DNA of 64,000 nt from Alcanivorax sp. DP30. Its GTDB lineage: Bacteria; Pseudomonadota; Gammaproteobacteria; Pseudomonadales; Alcanivoracaceae. The DNA lies in the NCBI RefSeq assembly GCF_009882945.1, contig NZ_WTUY01000024.1, positions 1 to 64,000 of the forward strand, written 5' to 3'. The stretch's first letter is position 1; every line of letters begins with the position of its first letter. Below are positions 17,781 to 25,769 of the stretch, piece after piece. Position numbers and translations under genes: made by a program. The notes under the pieces are model-generated. The model saw only the letters and a program-made list of their open reading frames with translations, was not told the origin of the DNA and did no database searches.

Positions 17781-19031
17781 ATGAAAGACGAAAAGCTAGA
17801 AAAAGACTTAAAAACAAAAAAAGTCTACAACTTCGTGGATACGGAAGCTGATATAAATCAACTCTCTAAAGAGGTCTACAAAAATAAAGATTTGGTAGTG
17901 CACTATCCGCGGGGGTTCGAAGGCGGGCAGAAATACAAAACGATCAAAAAGATTTCCTTTATTGGATTCGCCGGCAAGATTCCTGTCGGAATGTATAAAT
18001 CTCCTTCTTATGGTTATGGCTTCACTAAAACTTTAGGTCCATTTGCAAGGTATATTGATGACAATTTCAAATTTAAGGAAGTTTTCGTTAAGAAAGGAGG
18101 TTTGACGAAGATAGATGGCGGGAAAAAGACGCTTCACTTAAATGAAATTTCATTGCAAAAGCTTAATACAGCTTTTTCTACAGTTTTTTCCAAGAATAAG
18201 GCCGAAGTACAGGTTGTGTTGGAAAGAGTAGTTCATGACTTGTTTCCAAAAGATGTCAGAGAGCCGAAGGCTAAATATATCAAAAACGCGCTCTCGCAGT
18301 CATTGGCGACATGGGGAAACTCGATTGATGAATTTTCAGAGCAAGACAAAGAGGCGATAGCGGAGCTTTTCGAGGCTTTATCGACTTCAACTGATTTTCT
18401 AACAACTGATTCTCTAAAGAGCACAAAGGGGATAGTTGATGTCCGGCTAATAGAGAAGGCTCTCTCAGAGTTCGATGAGCTGTACTCACAATCTAGCAAT
18501 ACAACAACATTAGAGAAAAAGTGGCAAAATTATTTAAAAGAAAATGCGTGGATATTCTCATCTATATTTGCTCAGCCGGTAATCCTATATCAGGACGAGG
18601 CGTATGCGGGTGGCAAGACCATTGACAATAAAAACGGGAAATATACTGACTTTCTCGTTAAAAATAGTTTAAGTGATAATGTTGCATTTTTTGAGATAAA
18701 AACTCATAAAACCAAACTCCTGGAAGACAGGTCGTACAGGGGTAATGATGTCTTCAGTACAACTAAGGAGCTAGCCGGATGTATAAATCAGGTTTTAAAT
18801 CAAAGGGATAAATTTCAGAAATCATACGCAGTTCTAAAAATGGAAAGTGAAGAAGATTTCGAGTCATGCAACTCGGCATGTTTTGTTTTGGTTGGGTCTC
18901 TAGAATCTCTCACTAAGAAGCAAAGGTATTCCTTTGAGCTATTTAGAAGCAATAATCGGGATGTTGAAATAATTACATTCGATGAGATTAAGAAAAAAAT
19001 AGAGATGCTTAGGTCGCTTATTAGCGGATAA
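17781..19031 (+). CDS. sduA: Shedu anti-phage nuclease SduA (DUF4263)
   Basis: This 416-residue protein has the C-terminal DUF4263 domain that defines the one-gene Shedu defence system. Its PD-(D/E)xK nuclease core is visible: Asp290 in KYTDFLV, Glu305 and Lys307 in FFEIKTHKT, then the family pattern SYRGNDVFSTTKELAG and INQVLNQRDKF. The first ~245 residues are the variable part, thought to control or sense, and I see no known domain there. Shedu proteins are DNA nucleases that protect against phages. Codon use is AT-rich, unlike the flanking metal-efflux genes, a sign of transfer. ATG 17781 follows GGAGA. It sits in the cassette described at 17748-19098. Confidence 0.88.
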   Translation: MKDEKLEKDLKTKKVYNFVDTEADINQLSKEVYKNKDLVVHYPRGFEGGQKYKTIKKISFIGFAGKIPVGMYKSPSYGYGFTKTLGPFARYIDDNFKFKEVFVKKGGLTKIDGGKKTLHLNEISLQKLNTAFSTVFSKNKAEVQVVLERVVHDLFPKDVREPKAKYIKNALSQSLATWGNSIDEFSEQDKEAIAELFEALSTSTDFLTTDSLKSTKGIVDVRLIEKALSEFDELYSQSSNTTTLEKKWQNYLKENAWIFSSIFAQPVILYQDEAYAGGKTIDNKNGKYTDFLVKNSLSDNVAFFEIKTHKTKLLEDRSYRGNDVFSTTKELAGCINQVLNQRDKFQKSYAVLKMESEEDFESCNSACFVLVGSLESLTKKQRYSFELFRSNNRDVEIITFDEIKKKIEMLRSLISG

Positions 19032-19098
19032 GCTTATAACAAAGCGCTGCTGTCGGATAAATTTTACGCTGTGCTTCAAATTTACCGCAAAGCGCGGC
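19032..19098 (+). other. attC-like recombination site
   Basis: The order is R'' GCTTATAAC (19032-19040), L'' GCGCT (19044-19048), inner stem CGG-A-TAAATTT (19054-19064, A57 unpaired), a loop, AAATTTA-CCG (19078-19087), L' AGCGC (19091-19095) and GGC. The bulged base and nested stems are typical of attC. The expected R' GTT after GGC is missing (TATG follows directly), as if two bases were lost, which should block further recombination. A short dyad GGCTATG / CATAGCC overlaps the end (19096-19115). Confidence 0.6.
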
Positions 19099-19156
19099 TA
19101 TGTGCCTTCATAGCCTCTGCTGTCGAAAACGAATATTCGAACTATAAGGAAGTAAT

Positions 19157-21790
19157 ATGGCTGGCGTTATCGCTGAATATCAAAGGTTTTTGGAGGTGTT
19201 AGCCGTCAGACCTGTAGATGATGATATTCGTCGAATGGCAAACCTAATATATTCAAATCTTCCGCACTTAGCACAGGTGGGCGCTGTTCGTAGAGCTCGA
19301 TCATCACGATTAGCTCCAATTGCAATAAACCAATTTACAGAAACCTCCCCAGAGTTACCTGAATTTAATAATATAAATGCTGATGGCCATAATGTTGGCC
19401 GTCTGCATCAGTTAACCGTAGGGCCATTTAGAGGGTTTACAACTCAAGAGATTTTTGACTTAAGTAAACCAATTACTCTTGTCTATGGCGCCAACGGTAC
19501 AGGGAAGAGTAGCTTTTGTGAGGCTCTAGAAACGGCGTTGTTGGGTTCTATAAGTGAGGCTCAAGTAAAACGGATTGATCATAACACTTATTGTAGAAAT
19601 GTAAGACTAGGGCGATATATTCAACCCGTTATATCAACAGTAAATGAAAATAATCCCCCGGTTAATTTACAGCCAAATGAAGAAAAGTATAGATTTTGTT
19701 TTATTGAAAAAAACAGGCTTGATGATTTTGCTCGAATTGCTTCAAGAACTCCAAGCGATCAAAGACAATTAATTGCTACGCTTTTTGGTATTGACCAATT
19801 TTCAGACTTTGTAAGAGGGTTTAATCCTTCTCTTGATGAAAACTTAAATCTCACTGGCCAACGAGCACAAGAGCTTGCAATAAGACGGTATGCATTGGCG
19901 AGCGCAGAAAAAGTAATTCAGGAATACCCGCAACGTCTTTCACAAATTAATTTAAACGAAAGCCAAATTGCAGAAAGAATTCAGCCAGGAAGCAACTATG
20001 AAGCTGTTAAACTGTGGTTGGTTGGCAGTCAGGAGCAGCAAGGTCGTCTCCCATATGTGCAATCTCTGCTTGATGCCCCTTCGCCAACTGTTTACGGCCT
20101 AACTTCAGAACAACTTACATCTGCGTTTAATCGAGTATTCGCTATAAATAGTACATTGCAGGGCATCAACACTGAATTGGCTCGTCGTGCAGGTGAAGTT
20201 TCATATAAACAACTATATGAATCAGTGCTCCAGTTATCTTCTTCAAATCCACAAAGCTGCCCAGCATGCGGCACTAACCTCCAGTCAGTAGTTAAAAATC
20301 CATATGAGGCTGCGACCACTGGTCTTGAACAACTTAGTGAACTAGCTGATTTGCAAGAACAAGCAAAAGAACAAAATAACTCACTGAGTGAGTCGATGCG
20401 AAACTTACATCAATTGATGTTCAATACGATTAATGCGGCAAATCAAGTTTGCCCTCAAGTGCTCAGAGAGAATGCGCTACCAGTTTTACCACCGGCATCA
20501 ACTGGTCAATGGCTGCAGGCATGGGTTAATGACAATAATAAATATTGGAATGCATTGCTAAATCTATGCGCACACATTGAAAGATCAGATGGTGAAGCTC
20601 GAATAGCTATAGCTCAACGCCAACAGCTAGCTGAAGAAAGAGCAAGACTTGATGGATATCGTATCGAGATAGAGAAAGCTAAGTTAATACGACAAACTGC
20701 AGAAAGTGAAATTACAGAAGCAAGAACAACTGTTGCTAATTTTGAGGAGGCTAATAGAGAGCTAATTGAGTTAGTAGCCTCTGAGACGCAAGTAGTCGAA
20801 TTTCATAACAGAGTTAAAAGTTCATATGATGGGTTTTTGCAAGAGATCCAATCATATCTACGCGATCTACCATCTCAATTGCTTCAAGGTTTGGGACAAA
20901 GAGCTCGCGACTTATACAATTCATTCAATCGTGATGACTTACCAGTAGATTTATTACAAAACCTTTGGCTGCCAATTGCTGAAAATGGAAAAATTGAACT
21001 GGAGTTTCAGGGGCAATTAGGGGTTCGTTATGATGCGTTAACACTGCTTAGCGAAGGGCACATTAAGTGTTTGGGGTTGGCAATATTGCTTGCAAAGAAT
21101 ATTGAGGAAGGTTGTCATCTCGTTATTTTTGATGACGTAGTAAATGCTATTGATGATGATCATAGAAATGGGATCTGGAGAACATTCTTCGAAGATGGTT
21201 TGTTGGATGGAAAACAGGTCATTTTAACATCTCACGCTGAGGAGTTTCTTCATAGAATCCAACAAGAGCTTGGCACGGCACGAGTAGGTGATATAGCTTT
21301 GTATAAATTTTTGCCGCATCAAGGGGAGCATCATTTGCGTGTTGACACTAATCCTCCCTCGAAGAATTATGTTCTTAAAGCCCAGCAGGCATTTGCTAAT
21401 GATGATAAACGAGAAACTCTTTATTACTCTCGAGCAGCTATAGAAAGTCTAACGGACCGACTATGGACTTGGATGGGAAGGCGTGGAGATGGACGCATTG
21501 AACTTAAGCTTAGTGGGCCACGATCACCCTGGGAGTTGAATAATAAGTGCAATAAAATTCGTTCTTCTTTGAGAAGGAATCAGAACCCGTCTAATGCAAT
21601 TATATCCTCGCTAGGGGCTCTAGATGCGTTGTTGGGAGTAGCTGGCGGCTCAATAGAATGGGGATACCTAAATAGTGGGACTCATGATTCTCAGCGAGAT
21701 GGCGAGTTCGACCGATCGGCTGTTGAAACTATTGTCCAAGCTGTGGGTACTTTAGATCAAGCGTTAACGGAGCTTCAAAATGGGCGATAA
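19157..21790 (+). CDS. SMC/Rad50-like ATPase with C-terminal effector-like domain (putative defence protein)
   Basis: This 877-residue protein has an ABC/SMC-type ATPase split by a long helical region. Walker A GANGTGKSS is at 111-119, a CPAC hook at 368-371 resembles the zinc hook of Rad50 and RloC, the ABC signature LSEGH is near 631, Walker B VIFDD ends at Asp659-Asp660, and the H-loop is His693. About 160 residues follow, with an RAAIE motif (Arg759, Glu763) and SGTHD (His843) in a helical context. This recalls HEPN or anticodon-nuclease tails of PrrC/RloC, but spacing differs and the match is only suggestive. It is AT-rich like sduA and begins 125 bases after it (ATG after AAGGAAG). A role in phage defence is inferred from context. 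Confidence 0.75.
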   Translation: MAGVIAEYQRFLEVLAVRPVDDDIRRMANLIYSNLPHLAQVGAVRRARSSRLAPIAINQFTETSPELPEFNNINADGHNVGRLHQLTVGPFRGFTTQEIFDLSKPITLVYGANGTGKSSFCEALETALLGSISEAQVKRIDHNTYCRNVRLGRYIQPVISTVNENNPPVNLQPNEEKYRFCFIEKNRLDDFARIASRTPSDQRQLIATLFGIDQFSDFVRGFNPSLDENLNLTGQRAQELAIRRYALASAEKVIQEYPQRLSQINLNESQIAERIQPGSNYEAVKLWLVGSQEQQGRLPYVQSLLDAPSPTVYGLTSEQLTSAFNRVFAINSTLQGINTELARRAGEVSYKQLYESVLQLSSSNPQSCPACGTNLQSVVKNPYEAATTGLEQLSELADLQEQAKEQNNSLSESMRNLHQLMFNTINAANQVCPQVLRENALPVLPPASTGQWLQAWVNDNNKYWNALLNLCAHIERSDGEARIAIAQRQQLAEERARLDGYRIEIEKAKLIRQTAESEITEARTTVANFEEANRELIELVASETQVVEFHNRVKSSYDGFLQEIQSYLRDLPSQLLQGLGQRARDLYNSFNRDDLPVDLLQNLWLPIAENGKIELEFQGQLGVRYDALTLLSEGHIKCLGLAILLAKNIEEGCHLVIFDDVVNAIDDDHRNGIWRTFFEDGLLDGKQVILTSHAEEFLHRIQQELGTARVGDIALYKFLPHQGEHHLRVDTNPPSKNYVLKAQQAFANDDKRETLYYSRAAIESLTDRLWTWMGRRGDGRIELKLSGPRSPWELNNKCNKIRSSLRRNQNPSNAIISSLGALDALLGVAGGSIEWGYLNSGTHDSQRDGEFDRSAVETIVQAVGTLDQALTELQNGR

Positions 21791-21802
21791 GCAAGTAGCA
21801 CA

Positions 21803-21971
21803 CGGAGATCCGGGCTCAGGTCTTGAATCGTGCATCGATAGGGCGAGGTGCGTTTGATTTTTCGCGCGGAGCAAGCGCTGCCCCCAATGTTTGCTTACTG
21901 TTTTGGCGGCAGATCAGGACGTTATCGGTCCATAGAGACAGCGATTCGCTTAAGCACAGACAGTGTTGTTT
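21803..21971. repeat. Left ~170-bp direct repeat (REP-like hairpin plus marR tail)
   Basis: This segment matches 24631-24800 at roughly 85 percent by eye. The first part (21812-21885) is a REP-like element with ends GGGCTCAGGTCTTGA and GCAAGCGCTGCCCCC. The last 50 bases (21922-21971) duplicate the 3' end of the marR gene at 24751. Confidence 0.88.
21922..21971 (-). pseudogene. Detached 3' tail of marR
   Basis: These 50 bases correspond to the last codons and stop region of the marR gene at 24751-25194 (…VLKRIAVSL…), with a few substitutions. There is no upstream part of the gene, so this is a non-functional duplicated fragment. Confidence 0.75.
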
Positions 21972-22091
21972 GAGGATAATCGGGGACACCCAAGAATTGG
22001 AAGATCTCCTACAGGTCTTTTAGCCTTTATCTGATATTGGTCTTTTCGGTTGGTCAGTATTGTTGGGTCATGGATAAGCAAGGAGGCTGCC

Positions 22092-23072
22092 ATGACCCGT
22101 GCTCGCTATACCCAGGTTTCGCTGGATTCCACGTCTTACTATCACTGTATTTGCCGTTGTGTGCGGCGGGCCTTTCTGTGTGGACGCGATCACTATTCAG
22201 GCCAGGATTATGAGCATCGCCGTCAGTGGGTGCTGGATCGCCTTGCGGTGTTGGTTGAGGTGTTTGCCATCGACCTCTGTGCCTATGCAGTGATGTCCAA
22301 TCACTATCACGTTGTTGTGCGTATCAATGAGAAACAGGCAAGCGCCTGGAGCGACACCGAGGTCGCTGAGCGGTGGATGCGGTTGTTTCGTGGCCCGGAG
22401 GTGGTCAGGCGTTGGTTGTCCGGTAAGGCAGAAGGGGGAGAAACACTGAAGGCGCTTGAAATCATCGGACTGTGGCGAGAACGGCTTTATGATCTTGGTT
22501 GGTTTATGAAGTGCCTGAATGAGTATCTTGCCCGTCGTGCCAATGAGGAAGATTGTTGTAAGGGGCGCTTCTGGGAAGGGCGGTACAAGTGCCAGGCATT
22601 GCTGGATGAAAAGGCGGTGCTGCAGTGCATGGCGTATGTGGATCTGAATCCTGTCAGGGCGGCGATGGCGGCGACACCGGAGCAGTCGGATTATACTTCG
22701 ATCCAGCAGCGGGCGAGAGCGATCAACGATACTGACAAGCAGGCACAGACACCGCGGTTATTGCCGCTGGTGGATGAGACGCATGTTGAGGCCGATGATG
22801 GTGAAACGGTTTGTCGGTTCCGACTGATGGATTACCTGGTGCTTGTGGACAGTACAGGTCGGGCGATCCGTCATGACAAACGGGGAGCGGTTTCCCTTGA
22901 GGCCGCAGGGATTTTAGACCGGCTTGGCATTAGCGAATCTGGCTGGCTAGAGCATATGAGACCAAGGCGGAAAAGGTTGCCGGTGGCAATAGGAAGCGTG
23001 GTGAGGCTGAAAGAGTATGCGGCACACACGGGACGTCGTTGGGTTGCGGGTCAGAGGCAGATGGTTTGTTGA
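22092..23072 (+). CDS. RAYT: REP-associated tyrosine transposase (Y1/IS200-like)
   Basis: This 326-residue protein belongs to the single-copy, domesticated-looking Y1 transposases that bind and cut REP hairpins as single strands. The HUH metal site is at residues 70-73 (NHYHVV context). The catalytic Tyr is likely the one in MKCLNEYLARR, and the family segment KGRFWEGRYKCQALLDEKAVLQCMAYVDLNPVRA follows. The ~110-residue C-terminal extension has no recognised motif. ATG 22092 follows AAGGAGG by 5 bases; an upstream TTG at 22050 is less likely. It lies between the 170-bp repeats, and the window contains at least eight GTAGGAG-type REPs as candidate substrates. Confidence 0.92.
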   Translation: MTRARYTQVSLDSTSYYHCICRCVRRAFLCGRDHYSGQDYEHRRQWVLDRLAVLVEVFAIDLCAYAVMSNHYHVVVRINEKQASAWSDTEVAERWMRLFRGPEVVRRWLSGKAEGGETLKALEIIGLWRERLYDLGWFMKCLNEYLARRANEEDCCKGRFWEGRYKCQALLDEKAVLQCMAYVDLNPVRAAMAATPEQSDYTSIQQRARAINDTDKQAQTPRLLPLVDETHVEADDGETVCRFRLMDYLVLVDSTGRAIRHDKRGAVSLEAAGILDRLGISESGWLEHMRPRRKRLPVAIGSVVRLKEYAAHTGRRWVAGQRQMVC

Positions 23073-23188
23073 GGAAAATGAGCCACAGTTCTTAAAAATG
23101 ATGCGTGTCCCATCCCGCATCCATCCCGCCTCTCGATCACCAATAATAGTGGTAAAAATATTTCCACCTTTTTTCACAAGGAGTGAAG

Positions 23189-24601
23189 ATGATGTCACTA
23201 AAAGAAAGGATGCTTAATCCACTCACGGTCGCTGTGTTTGTTGTGTCTGTAGTGCTTGCGCTGTCGGCTTGCGAGAGTACGCGGAAAGAAGAGGAATCCA
23301 GTGACAATGACCAGAAAGAGGCTTATCCCGTTGCTATCGTCACTGTGCCTGCCCTTGTTGCTGTAAAGAGTGACTTTATCGAATTGGTCCAGTCTCGAGG
23401 GCATGCTGGCGGTATGGATGATGCCAGGGAGCTTGAGCGTCTTGCCGACGTGATTGTCTCGCTGGAAAACGTACTGGGATCGGACCTCGAGGCTACCCTG
23501 TATACCCGTGATCCGGCTCTTGCGATAGATATGATGGGCTGGTCGACGGATCTGGCCAGTGAGCTTCTCGCTGAAGTTGGCGGCAATGACAGGCTTGCTG
23601 AGCAGCTGGGTGAACGTCGGGGTGACAATGGTCTGGGTCGAGGAAACCCCAGTGGGCTTTCAGATTCGCCGGGGCTGTCGAAGTTCGAGTCCTCTCTGGG
23701 GGGGCTGATGGGGTCGTTATCAGATTATATGCAGAGCGACCCGGATGGCTGGCCTGGTGAAGGGGAAGATAATGATCGGGGGGCAAATAATGAGAGCAGT
23801 GACCCCTGGGTGAATTATCTGAATGACAGAGTCCCGCAGGGCGCCGATCCTGATCCGAACGATCCCGATGTGGACGCTACCGGTGATACCTGGAACGACT
23901 ACCTGAACGATGATGCCGCTCCGGGTGCCGACCCGGACCGACCCGATGAAGGCAGTGGCAATGACACTGAAGGCGACGGTGAGGAGATTGAGGTTGGTGA
24001 CGGTGATGTAGTCATCATTTGGACGGATGGAGATGGCAATCTGGACCGTGTCGAAAAAAACAAGGGTGAGGGAGAGAGTGGCGACACAGGTAATGACGAC
24101 GCCGGTACTGATGATGGCGCTAGCGGTGGTGACGGTAACGGCACCAATGGTGGTAGCAGTGACCCTGATGATGGAACAGGCGGTGATGGAGAGGGTGGCA
24201 CCGGAAGCGGTGATGAAGAAATGCCCTGTGACCCGAATATTGATGGCTGTAATACGGGTGGGGGAGCAGTGCCGGAGACGGACCCCAATGATGGGACGAC
24301 TCAGCCGGGGCTTGGCGATGCTGGCAACGGCGATCCAGAGATCGATCTGGGCTCAAAGGGTGGTGGCCTTGGTCCCCTGATTCTTGTGGGTCCCGATCAT
24401 CAACAGCGCGGCGCAGTGGTCTTGGTGGTCCGTTCGCCGACTTATGGGCAGACGCAGCCAGGTCTAGGGGGCGAACGTTTTAATGGTGGTTTCTGGAAAG
24501 GCGATGTTGATGCTATCGGCGGCAGGATTGAGCAGCTATTTTCCCGGTCGAGAGAGCTAGCCAGGGGAGTTGCAGAGCTCTGTGCGCCTCAGGATTGCTG
24601 A
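23189..24601 (+). CDS. Acidic Gly/Asp-rich lipoprotein with an internal duplication, unknown function
   Basis: No family is recognised. The 470-residue product starts with a lipoprotein signal ending LALSAC. Residues about 30-160 are probably folded and helical. Then a repeat of 18 residues occurs twice (about 205-222 and 233-250), pattern D-x-W-x-(D/N)-Y-L-N-D-x4-G-A-D-P-D. A long low-complexity Gly/Asp/Asn/Glu stretch (about 250-375) includes EMPCDPNIDGCNTGGG, which looks calcium-binding or like a flexible stalk. A compact basic end follows, closing CAPQDC. Two adjacent ATGs (23189, 23192) follow AAGGAG. It sits between the direct repeats together with the RAYT gene, which may mean the two moved together. 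Confidence 0.75.
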   Translation: MMSLKERMLNPLTVAVFVVSVVLALSACESTRKEEESSDNDQKEAYPVAIVTVPALVAVKSDFIELVQSRGHAGGMDDARELERLADVIVSLENVLGSDLEATLYTRDPALAIDMMGWSTDLASELLAEVGGNDRLAEQLGERRGDNGLGRGNPSGLSDSPGLSKFESSLGGLMGSLSDYMQSDPDGWPGEGEDNDRGANNESSDPWVNYLNDRVPQGADPDPNDPDVDATGDTWNDYLNDDAAPGADPDRPDEGSGNDTEGDGEEIEVGDGDVVIIWTDGDGNLDRVEKNKGEGESGDTGNDDAGTDDGASGGDGNGTNGGSSDPDDGTGGDGEGGTGSGDEEMPCDPNIDGCNTGGGAVPETDPNDGTTQPGLGDAGNGDPEIDLGSKGGGLGPLILVGPDHQQRGAVVLVVRSPTYGQTQPGLGGERFNGGFWKGDVDAIGGRIEQLFSRSRELARGVAELCAPQDC

Positions 24602-24630
24602 AGGGGCCTCCCGGTAGATGAGGTCTTGCC

Positions 24631-24800
24631 CCGAGATCCGGGGGCAGGTCTTGCATCGTACATTGATAGCGCGAGGAGAGTTTGATTTTTCGCGCGGAGC
24701 AAGATCTGACCCCGATGTTGGCCTTCCTGTTTTGGCGGCGGGTCAGGACGTTATCGGTCCAGAGAGACAGCGATTCGTTTAAGCACAGACAGCGTTGTTT
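24631..24800. repeat. Right ~170-bp direct repeat, overlapping the marR 3' end
   Basis: This is the partner of 21803-21971. It consists of a REP-like element at 24640-24713 with imperfect terminal inverted repeats (GGGGGCAGGTCTTGC and GCAAGATCTGACCCC) and an inner CGCGA…TCGCGCG stem, then 37 bases of spacer, then the last 50 bases of the intact marR gene. This copy is probably the original, since here the gene is whole. Confidence 0.88.
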
Positions 24801-25194
24801 CAAGTTCTTCCTTGCTCATTTCCTTTGAGCATGTCGTTGCCCATCCCGACTGCTTTTCATCCAGCTTCAAATATACCGTTTTCCCTCGCTCCGACAGGCT
24901 TATCAGTTTTGCGCGCTTGTGGCCCGGATTGTCCTGGAAAACCAGAAGCTCATCCTGATGCATGGCATCAACAAGTCGTTGTACGGCTTGTCGTGTCAGC
25001 CCCATGCTTCTGGCTATTTGCGGCACGGTTTGCGGTTCACCCGCGAGGAAAAGCGCCCCCAGAATCTTCCATCGGGCACTGGTAATGCCATATTCCGAGC
25101 CCATATCGTCACCTTCACTGACAAGCAGCCCGCCCAGCTTGAAGACTTCAAGCACGATTTCGGTGAACACCGGGCCTTTCTGTGGGTCGTTCAT
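24751..25194 (-). CDS. MarR-family transcriptional regulator
   Basis: This 147-residue winged-helix regulator carries the MarR fold: TSARWKILGALFLAGEPQTVPQIARSMGLTRQAVQRLVDAM (HTH) and the wing DNPGHKRAKLISLSERGK. ATG 25194 is favoured because AAAAGGGA lies 6 bases upstream; ATG 25200 is possible. It is divergent from a small membrane-protein gene, and two identical TGACAACATGTT boxes lie between them, so it probably represses both. Its 3' end is inside the 170-bp direct repeat, and a fragment of it is duplicated at 21922-21971. Confidence 0.9.
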   Translation of the reverse strand: MNDPQKGPVFTEIVLEVFKLGGLLVSEGDDMGSEYGITSARWKILGALFLAGEPQTVPQIARSMGLTRQAVQRLVDAMHQDELLVFQDNPGHKRAKLISLSERGKTVYLKLDEKQSGWATTCSKEMSKEELETTLSVLKRIAVSLDR

Positions 25195-25213
25195 AGGCAT
25201 CCCTTTTGCAAAT

Positions 25214-25264
25214 TGACAACATGTTGACAAGGTGAGTGGCTCTTTAGCACAATGACAACATGTT
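25214..25264. promoter_or_regulatory. Two MarR-type operator boxes
   Basis: TGACAACATGTT occurs exactly twice, at 25214-25225 and 25253-25264, 39 bases apart. Each centres on the palindrome AACATGTT. They fill the gap between the divergent marR and membrane-protein genes. Confidence 0.75.
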
Positions 25265-25289
25265 ACCAATTTTCCTGCCGGAGGAAACC

Positions 25290-25736
25290 ATGGCGTCCCT
25301 GCTTCATCGCCTTGCCGCAATTATTGCCTTCTTGTGCATTGCCACGTTCTTTTCGGCAACCATTCTCGTTGAGCTTTTCGGTAGCGCAGAAGCCATCGCA
25401 ACCCTGAAAAGCCTCATTGTCTGGCCAGGCTTGTTGATTCTTGTTCCTTCCATTGCATTCACTGGCGCGAGCGGGTTCGCCCTGGCTAAAGGCAGAGGCG
25501 GAAAGCTGGTACGACAAAAGCAGAAGAGAATGCCGTTTATTGGCGCCAATGGGATATTGGTGCTTATTCCCTGCGCGTTAGTGCTTGATCATTGGGCATC
25601 GATGGGGGCTTTTGATACTGGTTTCTATGTGGTGCAAGGCGTCGAATTGATTGCCGGTGCCGTCAATCTCCTTTTGATGGGAATGAATATGAGAGATGGC
25701 CTTAGGCTGAGTGGAAGATTGAGACGGTCCGGGTGA
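25290..25736 (+). CDS. Small four-helix inner-membrane protein, unknown function
   Basis: This 148-residue protein has about four hydrophobic segments (roughly residues 8-27, 37-57, 84-102 and 113-133) and a basic linker RGGKLVRQKQKR between helices 2 and 3. No signature was recognised. It resembles the small uncharacterised membrane proteins often controlled by a divergent MarR gene. ATG 25290 follows GGAGG by 4 bases; an in-frame start at 25260 would lie within the operator region and is unlikely. It is convergent with the cupin gene, 33 bases apart. Confidence 0.75.
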   Translation: MASLLHRLAAIIAFLCIATFFSATILVELFGSAEAIATLKSLIVWPGLLILVPSIAFTGASGFALAKGRGGKLVRQKQKRMPFIGANGILVLIPCALVLDHWASMGAFDTGFYVVQGVELIAGAVNLLLMGMNMRDGLRLSGRLRRSG

Positions 25737-25769
25737 ACAAAAGAAATTAGGTACACCCCCAATTGGCAT

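Larger units (their letters stand above)
17748..19098 (+). mobile_element. Solitary integron-type gene cassette carrying sduA
   Basis: The left boundary reads G/TTATAAGC (17747-17755), 33 bases before the start codon. Right after the stop codon comes its exact reverse complement GCTTATAAC (19032-19040), the place where an attC R'' site must complement the cassette's own first bases. An attC-like fold follows. A short leader, one gene and an attC touching the stop codon are standard cassette features. No integrase, attI site or neighbouring cassette is visible in the window, so this looks like insertion at a secondary site, or a relic. The family logic is established; its application here is inference. 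Confidence 0.65.

Noticed and set aside
19096-19115. GGCTATG / CATAGCC dyad considered as a terminator after sduA
   Set aside because: No T-run follows, and it overlaps the end of the attC-like site, which explains most of this sequence better.
22050-22091. Upstream TTG start for the RAYT gene
   Set aside because: The AAGGAGG site lies just before ATG 22092, and the extra residues do not resemble RAYT N termini.
23899-24288. Minus-strand frame rich in Pro and Ser opposite the lipoprotein
   Set aside because: It is the complement of the Gly/Asp low-complexity region, which alone explains its composition.
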